Positions 33,708 through 46,765 of a stretch of 64,000 bases of DNA are shown piece after piece; position 1 is the first letter of the stretch; every line of letters starts with the position of its first letter. Origin of the DNA: Rutstroemia sp. NJR-2017a BVV2 (lineage: Eukaryota; Ascomycota; Leotiomycetes; Helotiales; Rutstroemiaceae); NCBI GenBank assembly GCA_002946415.1, contig NJPS01000022.1, positions 186,001 to 250,000 on the forward strand, given 5' to 3'. The notes beneath the pieces are model-generated. The model saw only the letters and a list, made by a program, of their open reading frames with translations. It had not been told where the DNA came from and did no database searches. The translations under genes and the position numbers were made by a program.

Positions 33708-36700
33708 TCACCTCATCCTCTCCATACTACTCGCCCCACTCCCCCTCCCATCCACCAATTCCGCCTGACTCCCCAAAAACTCCGTCCGATTCTCCTCCGC
33801 CGCAACCGTATGCACATGACCCTGATTCACAAACCCCACGCTCGTGGGCCTCTCATTTCCATAATCCCCAGAAAAGTGCGCCCCGAAAGATGACGACCCA
33901 TGACGAGAATGCCGTCCACCATCTGTACCTCCAAACCTCGAGATACTCGATTTAGCCGAGATGTCCGAATGCCGTTTATTCGAATTCGACCGTTCGAAAG
34001 GGAGACGAGAGTTTATGGATATCTGAGGCGTATGCGTATTGCTAGATCCTTCACCGCGGACTGTCATATCGACGCTTTGGGAGTGGCGACGGGAGGACTT
34101 GCGTGGGACGGTGGGTTTGCGGGAGGGATGACGGACTGGCATGGATAGCATGTCGTTCATTCTGGTGCCATGAGGTACTCTTGAACTGGCTTTTGAGGGG
34201 AATCTGCTTGGTAATTCCATACCACCTTCCGGGATACTGAGTCCTTGGAGGGATGGAGGGATATCGGATATCCTCGTCATCTCAAACTCATCCTCGTCAT
34301 GGTAGCTCATTCCATCATCCGAGCCTATTGGACTGACTAACTCTCCATCGTCATCATCGTCATCATCATCGCCGGCCGCACCGTCGACACGCGATGGCCC
34401 AGAATGGCGAGACCGTACGCTGCGGCGTCCATCGTCAGAATCCGAATCGATAGGACCATGGCGAATAGCTCCCGTCGCAACAGGTATTCCTTCCGGAGGA
34501 GAGTCCTCGCCCGGTGCATTTCTCATATTGTTCATTCCTGGTGGCATCCTCGAGCTTCGTACTACCTCGAATCCTTTCCCCTTTTCCTTAGTTTTGCCTC
34601 CAAAAAGTCCCCTGAACCATCCTACAGCAGATGCCGGTATTCCTGTAGGATCCGTTGGACCAGTTTTTATCCTTCTGCTAGGAGTATTGGCATTCAAAGC
34701 CGGTCCCCGCACGCCATAATAGAAGTCCACCTCTCTTGTAGTATAATCCGCTTTGGATCGATTAAGATCATTCAGTGATGAGTCTAACGGTGCTTGTTGT
34801 GTCGGACTATTGCGGCCAGATATCGATGGCCCCTCGAGAGGTTCAATAGCATCTGTTGGTCCTGATTCATGCTGACTCCATTGTTTATTTGTCCAGTCCC
34901 CACTAGCCCATGAACCTCGACTTCTTCCTCCAGCCGAATTCGTGTCTGTCGTAGGCCGACGGAATCTTGGTGGGCGATAGTAAGGATCCGCGGTGTCTAT
35001 TGTGTTTAGGCCCAGTATAGGTGCCTTGTCCCGACCAGAACGTGCCGCTGCTGATGGTAAGAAGGAGAACGTGCTTGCTTCTCCCGGTGTTGTGGGTGTA
35101 TAGGAGCTCGGCACGCCACTACCGACATGGTGCGCGGGCATTGCGCCATATGCATCCACAGCCGAATCGAGCCCTACACTTTGTCTGTTCAGTAGAATAC
35201 CAGCACTACCAGCTGATTGACTTCTAAGCCTTCCTCCTTCAACCAGATATGATTTCCTGTCCTGCTCCGAAAGCATGGCAGCACTTGATAGTTGGCTTTG
35301 TCGAGATGCAGCGTCGCGACGGGGCAACCTTCGAGATAATTGGCGCATCCCAAACACCTTGACCAAACCACCTCTAGCAGCACCACTTTCGTCTCCACCA
35401 GCTCCTGCAAGTCGAGCAGCGACTTCTACAATAGTCTGCAACGCATTCAGCATGAAACCAAAGATAAGTACAATCGCATGCATCAGCAAAATTGCGTAAC
35501 CAATCCACCCCTTTGGTCCATCCGTCACACCAAGAGATGGAGCAAATGATATCATCAACAGAATCGTCGCAAATCGTAGTACGGCAAAGAATGTATGGTA
35601 GGCGTTCATCGAAGTTGGCGAATGGAAAGGCCGGAATGCATGTAAAGTCAAGACGGTTATGACTTCGCAAATGGCAAGAAGAACCAGCTGAGCGATACCA
35701 GAAGGTTGAACAGCGCCGATGGCAATTCCACGAACGAAAGTCAGAAGGACCGGAACAAGGGCGAACGGAGCCGCATTATCCGAGTACGTATTGTATAGAG
35801 AGCCGTAAGTTAGGACGGTGGGCAAATCATCAAAGAGGTAAGACTTTGGTCTTGTGCTGGCAATGAAGTAGAGAAGCCAAAACGCAAACACGACGATAAC
35901 CACCAGCATGAGCGCAGCCAGCCCCGTAGTGAAAGCAGGGGATCTGGCAGCCACAACCAATTGAAACATGGAAAGGGCAACAACGGGAAGAAGGAAATAA
36001 TTGAACACAATGCGAATGACATTCCCAACAGAGAAAGGCATATTCTTCTTCCTCAAGTCTTCTTCTTGCGTGCCCATAAGCAATCTGTAGAACCAGCGCA
36101 TTGCAAAGCCTAGTTGAATAAGCACCAGAACCACTCCGATCATAGCCAGCAGCCAGACGGCCATGCCAGCCCAAACATCATCGACTGCTCCCATACCTAC
36201 CAACTGTCGCATCTGATCGAGACCGTAGGTTGCATTGGTTACGTAGATGCCATCAACAAGGCTGTTACGGTAGGTATTGCTCACAAAGCTTTCATTGAAC
36301 ATAAGCGCGGACCAGGAGACCTTGCTGACAATGGGTTGGTAAAAGCCGGGGTAATTGAGAGTTAGACCACCAGTCAAGGTTACGAATTGAATGTACTGCA
36401 AGCAATCGCCGAAGCCTGGCGTAACTAATCGAAGGAGATCCGCGTCTCGTCCATAATTCGTGGTCCAGCGGAAGGTATCTGTAGTTCCCCAAGGACTATA
36501 TATCGCTGCGAAAGCGGTTGCGACCCCAACGAATATGAGCACTACGAGTGGGAGATACTTGATGGTGCTGGATAGACTACTTCCAATGTCAGGTGTGATA
36601 TTGGCCGATATGCAACCAATAGGAGTAGCAGCCTTATCGCCATTTTTGATCAGCATAGTTGTCGTGAACGTGGTAAATGCATACGACGAATAAAAGTTGT

Positions 36701-37502
36701 TTGAGAAGCCAAAAGAAGGCAGAACATATGGGTCATAACTAAGTATCGATCAGCTTTAAACGGACAGTGAAATATATCCCGTCGCAACTTACCCGGTCGC
36801 ATTAAAAAGTGGCCCGAGAGGGCACGAAGCATTGACAAGCTGCTCACAAAAATCTACATATTTACTGTACGGCTCGTAAGTCAGGACTGTCACCTTGTTA
36901 GACAGCGTAGTAGCTAGCTGGAGGCTCTGGTCTGGCACATCCACAATCTTTCCATTATTTGTATCGCTCGAATTGCTGTTCCAGTACGCAGTATCGTTGG
37001 ACGGCGGGGCTACAGTAAACTGTGGTGCGCCTGGACCTGACCCCTTCACGTTGCCCCAGACCCTGACCGCGAGGTTGTGACTTGAGTCTGTGGTGTTGAA
37101 TGCTGCGTCGAAGAAATAGGGAACAAATTGTAACTGGAAAGGCTGATCATGTTGATATGATTCCGAGAGGCAATTCGTGAACGTTATGAAGACCGCCGAT
37201 GCAGGGTTGACCCAAAGGCTTGCAACCAGCATGAAGAAGAATCCCCAGGTCGAATACGAGGTTCTGGCAAAAGTCCTACTGGGAGGACTGAATTGGGGAT
37301 TTCTGTCATGGGCGATGGCTCGATGCCGCGCCGTGGTCGACTTTTTGGTATTCTGTTTGCTCCCGGTATGCTGTCCCTCCCTCTCCTCCATCTTCCAACA
37401 GTCCGCAGACATTATTGATGTGGTATTCGAACAACTCGCTTGACCATGGTCAACATGAATATTCGAAACGACCTTCGGTTCGAGCGTCGAGATTTCCGGC
37501 AT
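33708..37502 (-). CDS. TRP-like/Flc-type channel with ML-like domain and long cytosolic tail
   Basis: Family of yeast Flc1-3/YOR365C, S. pombe Pkd2 and Neurospora Spray, implicated in calcium and flavin handling and wall integrity. Exons 37502-36793 and 36738-33708 (54-bp intron GTAAGT...CTTAG, restoring ATGYDPYVLPSFG) give 1246 residues. After a hydrophilic N-terminus, a signal/anchor segment at about 86-103 (WGFFFMLVASLWVNPASA) leads into the luminal ML-like domain with paired cysteines (FTNCL, CEQLVNASCPLG). The TRP-like membrane region of about nine segments runs from roughly 285 to 690, including RWFYRLLMGTQEEDLRKKNM and RPKSYLFDDLPTVLTYGSLY. The remaining 555 residues are a Ser/Arg-rich tail with a poly-Asp run near 1025. 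The start is the first ATG of the open frame; a later in-frame ATG (MSADCWKMEE) is also possible. Confidence 0.8.
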
Positions 37503-39904
37503 TGATAGCACGAAGGAGCGACCGTACCCAGCGAGCGACGACAGTTAGGAGAAGCACGGCATACGAGAAGGATTGGTGAAGAATTAGAACGCCATGGTGG
37601 TGTGGTCGCCGTTTCCAGAGCTGTGCAGACTGTGCAGTGAAGGTGCCTATTCCAAAAAGCACGATAAGATCTAAACCAGACGGGGTTTTGTCAAGCCTCT
37701 CCAAGCCCAAGACCGAATTCGACTGGACGCACTGTAAGCAAGCAAGCCTGGCTTAGTTCCTTCTGAAACACCAAATGAATTTCTGTTGGCAAGCGCTACT
37801 GGGAAGGGAAGGGCTTTGAAAGGTCCAAAAGTAAGACAGGAAGACGATATTCAGTCCCCGAGAAATCAATTAAATAAATGGCAGTAAAATGGATTAGGTA
37901 GGTAATATCCTGCAAAGTAGGTGGGAAAAGAGAGAAAAAGGGAAGAAAGAAATGGAATAGTAGGAATAGGGAATAGTAGTAATAGTAGTGGTATAGTGGT
38001 ATAGTACTATAGTGGTATAATAGTAGTGAGTGACAGTTAACGTTAGTAGCAGGCAGATTGGCCTCGTTGGATAGATGTGGATGGATATGGATGGGTTTTG
38101 GTCGTTGGACGGTTGTTGGGTGAATGTGATTTGCTAGGAAATGTGCAGAAAGTCTGCTTTGGTTGCTTGGGTGTTCGGTTGCTGGTGATTTGGGCGATTT
38201 TTGGTGCTTCTGGAGCTTCTGGCTGCAGCGGAACTGGAGGAGTACGAAATATGTTTAACCTTAGGGTGATCTCTCTCGTATTCCGGGCCGGGGGATCCAC
38301 TATATCGTGTTATGAGAAGACAGAGCGAGAAGCGCATTCCTTTTCTCTTTTCGTTCCGCTGAGAGATCACTCGTCCCATGGACATAGATATACATGGAGA
38401 TACATATCTCTACCTACTTATTCTGACTATCTAGTAGATCAATTGAAAAGAGTTGGCAGGTATGCTTTCTTCTAGACTAGACATTCTGTGATGTGATGCG
38501 ATATATCCCCGACCCGACTGCCCCCCTTTAGCCACTCAACGAAATAGAATAGAGCAGACAGTTTACTTTCCCTTCTTATCTAGCAAAGAAACCAGCACCA
38601 GAAACCAAAATCCAGCAACCAGAAACCGCACCCGAATCAAGCTCATTTCCATCAAACTTCTGTCTCTCAAGGTCCCTCCCTCCCATCCTGAACCTAGCTA
38701 CTCCCGGCAACCTTTTCCAAACATCTCCATTTCTATGGGTAGTGTGGCTGTGACTTCACCACTGGCCGTGCAAAACCTAGCAAAAAGTGGTGTCGATCAC
38801 TACGCTTCTGTACGGAACGACAGAACGGCTGTGCCAGGATTGGCCAAGCTATATTTAGTTTTCCCAGTCAACAGGGGAGCCCGATACGGATTTTCCGCTT
38901 TACTTTAAAAAACGCATCAAGCAACAATTATCCCATCTTCGTCTTGCAGAGTAAAGGTTCTGTTCTATTCAATTCTATGGGAATATCTCATGTACTTGTA
39001 TACATTTCCCAGCTATTCAATATCTCAAAACCATAGTGGGTGATTGAGTGAGTGGGTGAGATGTACTTCGTACGTTCAGGGTCACAGAGATAATAGCAAG
39101 AGCTTAGTATAGGAGGTATACAATTGTGCAGATAAGAACTATGAAATCACCAAGTTACATGCATCCATATATTCATCCATCCTATACTTTTCTTCCATAT
39201 GTACTCAAGTATAATAACAACAATACAAGAATTAGCCCATGAATGATTCCATCCATCCCCAACGCGCGCCCCATCCACCACCTTACCAGCAGGTTCTAAT
39301 AATACAGTACAAACACCCCAATTGCAAGTAACCAATGCCATTAATCAACCAACCAATCAATCCCACCACATCATAAGCCCGCTTTCTCACCGCAGTTCAC
39401 AAATCTCCAGATTTCAAACAAGCAGTAACCTCGAGCTAGAAATGACCAGAACGACACCGCACAGAGCTAGGTGAGCCGCTAAGAAGGTTGAGCCGCCCCG
39501 AGGCCGCAAAAGCGTGGAGGCGAAGCACGCATCATCTCTCTCTCGGACCTCTGCCGTTGGGAAACTTCTCTTCTTCTGCTCGCGTGTGCAGCTCTTCAAA
39601 AAAACGATTGAAAATAAAAATCTACTAAGCAAGCATAGCGCGTTAGCCCAGCTAGCTGGCCTAGTACTACCGTGTATCGTGAATATGGTGTAAAAGTTGG
39701 TATGCTTTGATATTCCAAGAAGTCAAAAACTAGGAAGAGGTTGACGAATAGCCCTCATCGAACAATAGTGTAAATAATGGGATATCTCTGCAAAAAATGC
39801 TACTCGCTAATTTGGAATATTTCCTCTCATTGCGCCGTGCGCCCAATAATGCCGTTCCGTGCGTTTTCCCGCAGAAGCACTGCTTTGCTGTCCGAATATG
39901 TGTT
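37503..39904. other. Intergenic, promoter side of the channel gene
   Basis: No supported gene. An imperfect (ATAGTAGTGGT) cluster lies at about 37965-38030. The minus-strand frame at 37450-37710 has hydrophobic stretches but no ATG-linked homology and lies in the presumed leader of the channel gene. Confidence 0.45.
37965..38030. repeat. TAGTGGTATAGT simple repeat
   Basis: Interleaved AGT and GGTATAGT units repeated for about 65 bp in the upstream region of the channel gene. Confidence 0.7.
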
Positions 39905-42900
39905 TCATCTCCTTACCGATGCCATTCGTGAAGCTACCTTGACTGGTGCCGGTAACGCTTTCGTAAATGTGTCACGTTCTAGTGGAGCAAAGTCAGTAAA
40001 TCAATGTTGTAATGAGTGAATATGCCAGCAGATCGCAGGCACTGCCATTGGTCTGGATATAGGAAACAGTGGCACAAGCTTTCGGAGGAAATCTTCGTGG
40101 AGGCCCAGAGAACTATAGCTGGCGAACCAGTGAGATTTGCACATACCAGTGTCTGTTTCAAATACAATTGTAATGTCGTCATGTTCGCCGGGATAATCCG
40201 GCATCTGGAATCAGGTTAGCTGTTTGGTCGATGTGATACAACAAAAGCTGATGGTTCAAAAACTTACATCCAAATTGACGAAGCCATTATCTGGAGGGGG
40301 CTGCCCTTCACCACGAGGTTTAGGCATGGCAAATTTCGCATCAACAATACGCAACGAGAACTTCCCACCCTTGTTGGAAGTCTCGAACACATCGGTCGAC
40401 TTCAAGGTAAAACCCATGCAATCACCATGACTAAAACCTTCGAAGAATGCAATTAGCTGCACAACTTTTTCTCTCTGAACGACTTGCAATCTAGTCACGG
40501 CAGCGTCCCATTTCTTGTAGATAGGAACTACCATTCGTCTTCTTGCAATGTTAAATGATGATGCCCTGCCATCGAATAACACAACGTATCCGGTCAAGGC
40601 TGCTTGAAATAGGTGAAGTTCTTGAGGGCTTGGGAAGACGTATGTACGTGTTGTTTCCCCAGATGCAGCGAGCCTCAAAACGTCAGCAAATTCTTTAGTT
40701 GATTGGTTTGGTGTTTGTGGTTGTGTTGCGACAATGGTCATGTCCTGTTGTGGTTGTCGCAAGATCTTCAATTCATTTGGTGAGTGAACATCGAGACGGA
40801 GTTTCAATTCCCCTTGCCCAATGTTAAATCGATCTGTTAGCGTCCCGGTCCTGAAATCCATAATGACCCGTAGATGCTCAGACAGAACGGTCTTGGTATT
40901 CTGAATATCGAGTGCATCTTCGTTGATGACTCTGATCCCTTGCCATTCTAGACCTGTGAGGCGTTTCAGACCGGTGCTACTGGCGGATTCCTCAACGCCA
41001 AATGAACGGATAGAAGCCTCGGCGAAGGCCGTTTCCTCGCGTCCTACGGCACTACTGGTGAGTACTGCATGGAACCGAGACCGCTGTTCTACTTCGTCAA
41101 ATGTAAATACCATCGAAGTCCTTGACCGTCCGTCATCAGCTTTGAGAAGAAGTGCTGGAAGGCCGTTTTCGCCACGTAAAAAGTTGAAATAAATCGGGTT
41201 TGTTGGAAGGATTTCTTGATCGATTCCACGGAAGTTCTTCGTCATCTTTCCTGTTAAGACCGCAAGACGGAATCCTCTGTGCCTCTTTCTCGGTCCCGTA
41301 GCTGCTTTCTCAACGCTGGATTTCTCGAATAGGCGTACCTCGCATTTTGGCACCACTTCAGAAGGGAAGGATTGAGAGTTCTTCTCTTGCCCAAAGCATT
41401 GGAAAGCTTTCACCGTCATCTCGAAAACTATTTCTTCGTCCTCCAGTCGGCAAAAGCTCTTCCGAAGACTGTTTTGAAGATCGTACGCGCCTCGCAAACT
41501 TCTAAAGTCCTGTTGAGTTAGACGAAGTCGAAGCATGAACCCTCTTGGCAATTTAATATCCAAGCAATTATTCTTCTGTATCCAAGAAAGGTCGTTCCAT
41601 GTTGGACCACGAGTCTTCTCATTCTGAACGCAGAGAGTGAGGGTACCAGTTTGATTGGTTATGACATATCTCAAATCTTCTTCATTTTGTCTTCGCACAA
41701 CTGATATAACACATGGACAGCTGTAGTGCTGAGGATCCGCATCTTCTGTCAAATAGGCTTCTGTGAAATACCGGCCGTAGGTGAATGTCGAATTAGAATC
41801 CCCTAAAGGAAGAGCGCCGGACAAAGTTATCGTATTGTTAGGTCGTTGTAATGAGAGTAGATCTCTGTTCCCATCATCCCTTACCCAAATAGAATTATCC
41901 ACACCTTGTGTTAAGGGTGCGTTATCAGCCTCCGGAGGAAGGAAGTTGTTGCGCTTCATAGACTAGCACTTGAGGTTAGCTTATTCCTACAAGTCGCTGA
42001 TATAGATACGAACCATGGTTAGCTTTCGTAGGCCGGATATAATCGCCTGGCGGCATTCGAGTGCTTCCGCGGTGTTACTGGGATTATTGTTTGAGTTTTG
42101 TTGGCCGCTCAGCTCAGGACACTTGGTTGCAATCTTCTCCATAAGCCAATATGATTTTGCTAAGTCTGTATATGCTTGCTGCCTTGTTAGGTAATTGTTT
42201 TGTTGTGCTTCCGTTGTTGTTGACCGGTCCCTGATAGCCGTCTCCAGATTTAGTCGACCCCGTAGAAACCACCACAAAGCGCCCCTCACAAGCTCGTCTA
42301 AGGAACAGGATGTTAGAGGTTTGATCGATTCGGCTGAAAGTCCAAAAAGCGAATACATATGTGATGTGCGCCTAGAAAATTCCTGTAAAGCATCATCGCT
42401 AACAGCAACTGCTGCCTCCCGTAAGTTGAAGGTTGGCGTCCGTAAAACAGAAGGTGGGCTGTCAAGTCCGTTGATAGAAGTCGACGTAGATGTTCTTGAG
42501 AATACAGAAGGGCTCTGGTCCACAGCAGGAGGACTCGACTTCCCGCTATCGCTAGGCGTTTCTGGCCGTCTAGATGTGTTCATTTTCGCAGAAACCCCAG
42601 GGGGAGAAGTCAATTGGGTATTCCTCATTGTGTTTAGATGGGCTTCATCTAACGGAGAGGCTGGGCCATCAGACCCTGAAGCTGCTAGATCGGGATTGTC
42701 GAAGTACCCGGACGCAGCTCTCATTAACGCCTTGCCTTCAGATGCACGCATTGCTGCCTCTGCTTTCGCAGGTGATGGGCTACGTACATCGTCCTTAATG
42801 CTACCATTGATCCCGTATTCTTTGCTATTCTGCCGATAAGGAGGGGGTTGCCCAATGACAGAACTTATGTTATCGTCAGAAATCGTCGAGAAGCCAGTCT

Positions 42901-43423
42901 GTGTGCGTTGGAGAGGTCGAGGTCTGAACGTGTCAGAATCCCCAAACCGATCTGGAGGACCCTGTGAACCATAGGTGGGGGGAGCTCCTGGTCTTCGATC
43001 TTTTGCGCTTTGCTGTGGAATGGTTGCTGCTCTCGTCCGCTGAGAGATCTCCGATGTTGGAGAGATGCACTCTTCACCTCCTTCGCCAATAACCTCTGGT
43101 TGTGCCTCTGCGAAGCGCACAACTAAGCCTTTCCGGCTTCTTTTTGGGCTTGCAGATCTATTCCTCCTTCCATTGTTTATTTCGGCTGCTGTGGGCCATC
43201 GTCGTGCAGAGCTGGTATCAATTCGACCGAGTACAGGCTGTCGTGGAGGGGTAGTCGAGGTTGTCGTGGGCGAGGAGGCCGTGTACAGCTTATCGGAGGA
43301 TCCATGAAGGAAATCAGAGACATCTTCTGGGGACGTAGGTTTCTTTTCCTTTCCAAAGAATTTTCCCATCAACCGGCTTTTCAGATGTCTATGATCAAGC
43401 TCTTTTCCGTCGATTGCGTCCAT
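39905..43423 (-). CDS. Conserved filamentous-fungal protein, unknown function (1078 aa)
   Basis: Four exons, 43423-42014, 41962-40268, 40204-40147 and 39978-39905, keep one frame. The first intron uses GTTCGT with a perfect GCTAAC branch and TGCTAG acceptor. The second is GTAAGT...TTCCAG, the third GTATGT...CCACTAG. Residues 1-330 are Ser/Pro/Arg-rich and probably disordered, starting with a basic MGKFFGKEKKPTSPEDVSDF. Residues about 330-470 are helical (SSLDELVRGALWWFLRGRLN-like), and 471-1040 have a beta-rich, PH-like feel with repeated FEMTV, FTFDEVEQRSRFHAVL, MDFRTGTL and YVFPSPQELHLFQAAL blocks. The end (TERDTFTKALPAPVKVASRM) agrees with what I remember of related proteins and supports the last join. 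No signal or TM segment. I cannot assign a function. Confidence 0.7.
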
Positions 43424-44463
43424 GATCTCTCTTCCACGGCGGGCATAAAAGTACCTAGCGTTGACCGATTTACTTTAGGTGGTAGATTAAGCACGCGACA
43501 AGCAACCACGAAGCAACAGATGCAATACTTGTAGAACGCGGACTTGAACCAAACTTGCACTTTTGAAAGCAAGCTTTGTTTTGTTCGAAAAGAGAGGCTA
43601 TCGCCAATTGTGTATGTGTGAATGGACAAAATAAGAATAATATGGCGGTCCCAATGGCGGTTGCAAGAATGAAATAACAATATTCACTTGGGGTTTGCTG
43701 AGGTTACACCCACGGTCGCCAGAGATCGATTGTCGAAAGATAGGGTAACCGGGACGACAGTACCTAGGTAGATGATAACCTCAAGGCTCAATCAAATCAA
43801 ACTGCCGCGAAATGAGGCATAGCCAGAAAACGCTTGAAATTGCTTGAATCCCATACAAGATTAGAGGGAACTTGGGAAGATACAGTTTTCTGCAAGGGCT
43901 TTCGTGGATCCTTTTTCTGGAACGTGTTTCAGGGCATAGTCATTTAATCGGTGTATGTGTTTGTGTGCGTAAAAGCGTTAAGAGAGAGTTACCATTCGAC
44001 GGATTCGTATTTCGTCTCAGTTTATACTACAGAGGACCTTGAAATGGCCGGCACGCAGCTGGGTGAGATGAGCCTCGCTGGTGTGGATCACATCGTGGAT
44101 TCGCAGGCCCAGGATAGCAACGGATTGCGCGCTACGAAGGGGAAAGGGTCCATAAGTAACTGCTCTAACAGCTCTAACAGCCCAACTCCATAGAAAGGGT
44201 CCATGTCCAACGGGATATTTTGCGTGGGTACGAGGACAGCGTACGCTTTTTACTGGACACCGCGCCGTAAGGTTAGAGTTCTCTGTGCTGCAGACTGCAG
44301 ACTGCAGACTGCCAGTTACGAAGTAGTTTGTTGGGGGCTACTTCGTATCCCGTATCGTATCCTGAGATTTCACCTGTAATGGGATGGATGGCCTGTCCTA
44401 TAAATACAGCGACGGTACTTCGGTAGTAATTCTAAGAGTAATAGCACGAAGTTATGCCTTCGT

Positions 44464-44520
44464 GTTGGATGGCAGGTTGGATGGCCGGTTGGATGGATGG
44501 CCAGTGGATGCCGCTGGATG
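44464..44520. repeat. GGTTGGATGGC short tandem repeat
   Basis: Five to six imperfect copies of a 10-12 bp GGATGGC unit; no open coding sense. Confidence 0.65.
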
Positions 44521-45015
44521 GTCAGACGAAGCAATTTGCTCCTCATAGGCCATGCCAAGCATCGGAAAGGGGATCAATCTCAAGATGACCGGGCCGCGAC
44601 AAGAGAGTCGGTTCCTCCAGTTGTTGGTATCGAAGCATGATCGATCGGAGTACTTTGTATGAGGTGGACCGTCGACGTTGAGAGGAAAGCATTGAACCCA
44701 GAGTGCCTGTTTCATCTCTGCATGAAGCAAGATAGACGTCAATCAGGTGCCACATAGGCAAGTAATCGCCGGACGGAGCAGTCATAGCGGTAACAGTGGT
44801 CTGAGTCGAGGACACAATATGGAAGCGGTTCGGGTTGTCGGGTCTCTTGGGTTTGCTGGGTTTGCTCCTGACAATACCTGTGTACAGAGTATCGCATAAA
44901 TTGAATATCCGGGCAACTTTGGCTATTCACAGTATTGTCGCTGTTGATCTTGCAGCATCACGCATATCCCCGAACCACATATATAGAGCGACCCCGCCAA
45001 CCGGCGATAATCCCA

Positions 45016-45075
45016 ATGCTCAATGCTTAATGCTCAATGCCAAATGCCAAATGCCACGCTTCACCAGCCACGCTT
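45016..45075. repeat. AATGC-unit tandem duplications
   Basis: Successive CTCAATGC, TTAATGC, CAAATGC units followed by two copies of CACGCTTCA. Recent slippage is likely. Confidence 0.65.
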
Positions 45076-46765
45076 CAGTGGCACACATCAACCCGCACAG
45101 AGCAGCGTAATAGTATTCACAAACCAAACATTTAGGGCGGTCATCACCAACCAACTTTTGGTCCAACAGCTTTACGAAGTTCGTCCATGTCGTAGGAGCG
45201 CAGATAGGTAACCGGTCTCATTGACTGTTTGTGTCAAACAAGTACAATGTTTTACCGCCCTGACCATCTGCAGTCCTGTCAATTGGTAAGTAGGTGGTGA
45301 CGAGGCCGAGATTAGCCAGTGCAACGGCTACACCGAGATAATGAAGACACTTCCTCATGGCCGGGTAAAGTTTGGATGGTTAGATGAGGACAATTTCTCA
45401 ATATATAAGTATCTACCCTACCCGACGTGCATGTATCAAGTTATCAACCTGTCGTTCTTCCGCGAAGTGGCTTTGTACCAATACACCCTCTTCCTTTCCA
45501 ATGCAGCCAGCGGCTTTATCTGAAATGAAGTGTGGAATGGGTGACGATGCCGCGTTGTGGGACATGAACTTCGTCGCTGTCTAGCCCCTGCACCTACTGA
45601 AAACACGCAGCTCTCCGCCATTCTCTGGTCGGTGATCAATGGTCTCTGCCATCTTTCACAAGTACAAGTCGGGCACCAGAAGGTGGCTCAAGGCGATGTG
45701 AAATCATTTGCACATGAACTGTGCGTTCGCTTTGAATTTGTACAATGTCTAGCATAAGGTGACAAGATAGTGGAACAATCGGTTCAGAGAGAATGCAGAG
45801 AGCACCAAGGGATACAAGTTGTAACAAGGAAATCCCCAATCAAGCCATTGGAGCCAATTTGGAGCCATTCCCCAAAATTCGGGGTTCAGATTGTTGTCAA
45901 CTGAAAACAAGGCTTTGGACAAAACTCGTTTGCAAACGACACGATCATTTCAACAGGTCTTTGTCTGCGTCATCGTCATAGCTTCGGTTTAACGATGTGA
46001 ACCTACTAAAGTAGAAGTAATAAATTTATACTCATTCACTCACCCGCATTTATTCACAGACTCGTACTTCCGTGGTTAGGGACGAACCGCCAGAGCGCTC
46101 TTTTCGCTTTTTGGCCCCTTTACTTTAGGAGCACTCTTACTTCGTAGTATCGAGGGCCCCAGATTATGTTTATCCCTCACCACTGTCACCAGCTCCCTAC
46201 CTAAGGATCCCGCAAAGCCACCACAGGACGGCGGGCACACTTAGGTAATTTCAAGTCAAGCTTCAATCTTCCAATCTCATTCTTTTCAGCCAGGTAAGGG
46301 TCCAGGGAGCTTCAAGCTTTCAATCCATCATCGCCCATCCCGAGCTTATCCAATTTGGAGGACACCGATTGGTCAATTTCTGTATACCGATTGATTGGAG
46401 ACATCTCTTACTTATCTGAATCGCTCAATCGCTCAATCGCCCACTTGCCTTACCTAGAAAAAGCAAAGCAGCAAGCAGCTAACCTTGGAAGTCTTGGAAC
46501 CAGCACCCAGCCTCGCCCAGCTTCTACGTGTGGTTTACAGCCTCTCAGAGCTCACTCCGCATCTCAAACCCTTGTCCGCCTAACCCCGATTATCGACCAC
46601 TTACATACAATATCCCGCATTTAATAACTTCCCTTTCCTTGCTTTTGCTGGCCAGTCTATCCAGCGACCTATTTTGTCGTGGTCGGGTTGAAGCCAGCAC
46701 AAAACTCTCCAAAACTATACTGTCGACAGCTCCAATTGCCCTTCGAACGGATCAGTCTCGTAAAC

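Larger units (their letters stand above)
43424..46765. other. Intergenic between divergent genes (about 3.3 kb)
   Basis: Upstream of both the 1078-aa gene (minus) and the tricalbin gene (plus), so it holds two promoters. Short repeats: GCAGACT three times at about 44291, GGATGG/TTGGATGGC at 44464-44520, and CAATGCTTAATGCTCAATGC with CCAAATGC copies at 45016-45055. No frame shows a recognisable domain. Confidence 0.45.

Noticed and set aside
44044..44193. 49-codon frame starting MAGTQLGEMSLAGVDH
   Set aside because: Good ATG but very short, ending in a duplicated Asn/Ser stretch; no support.
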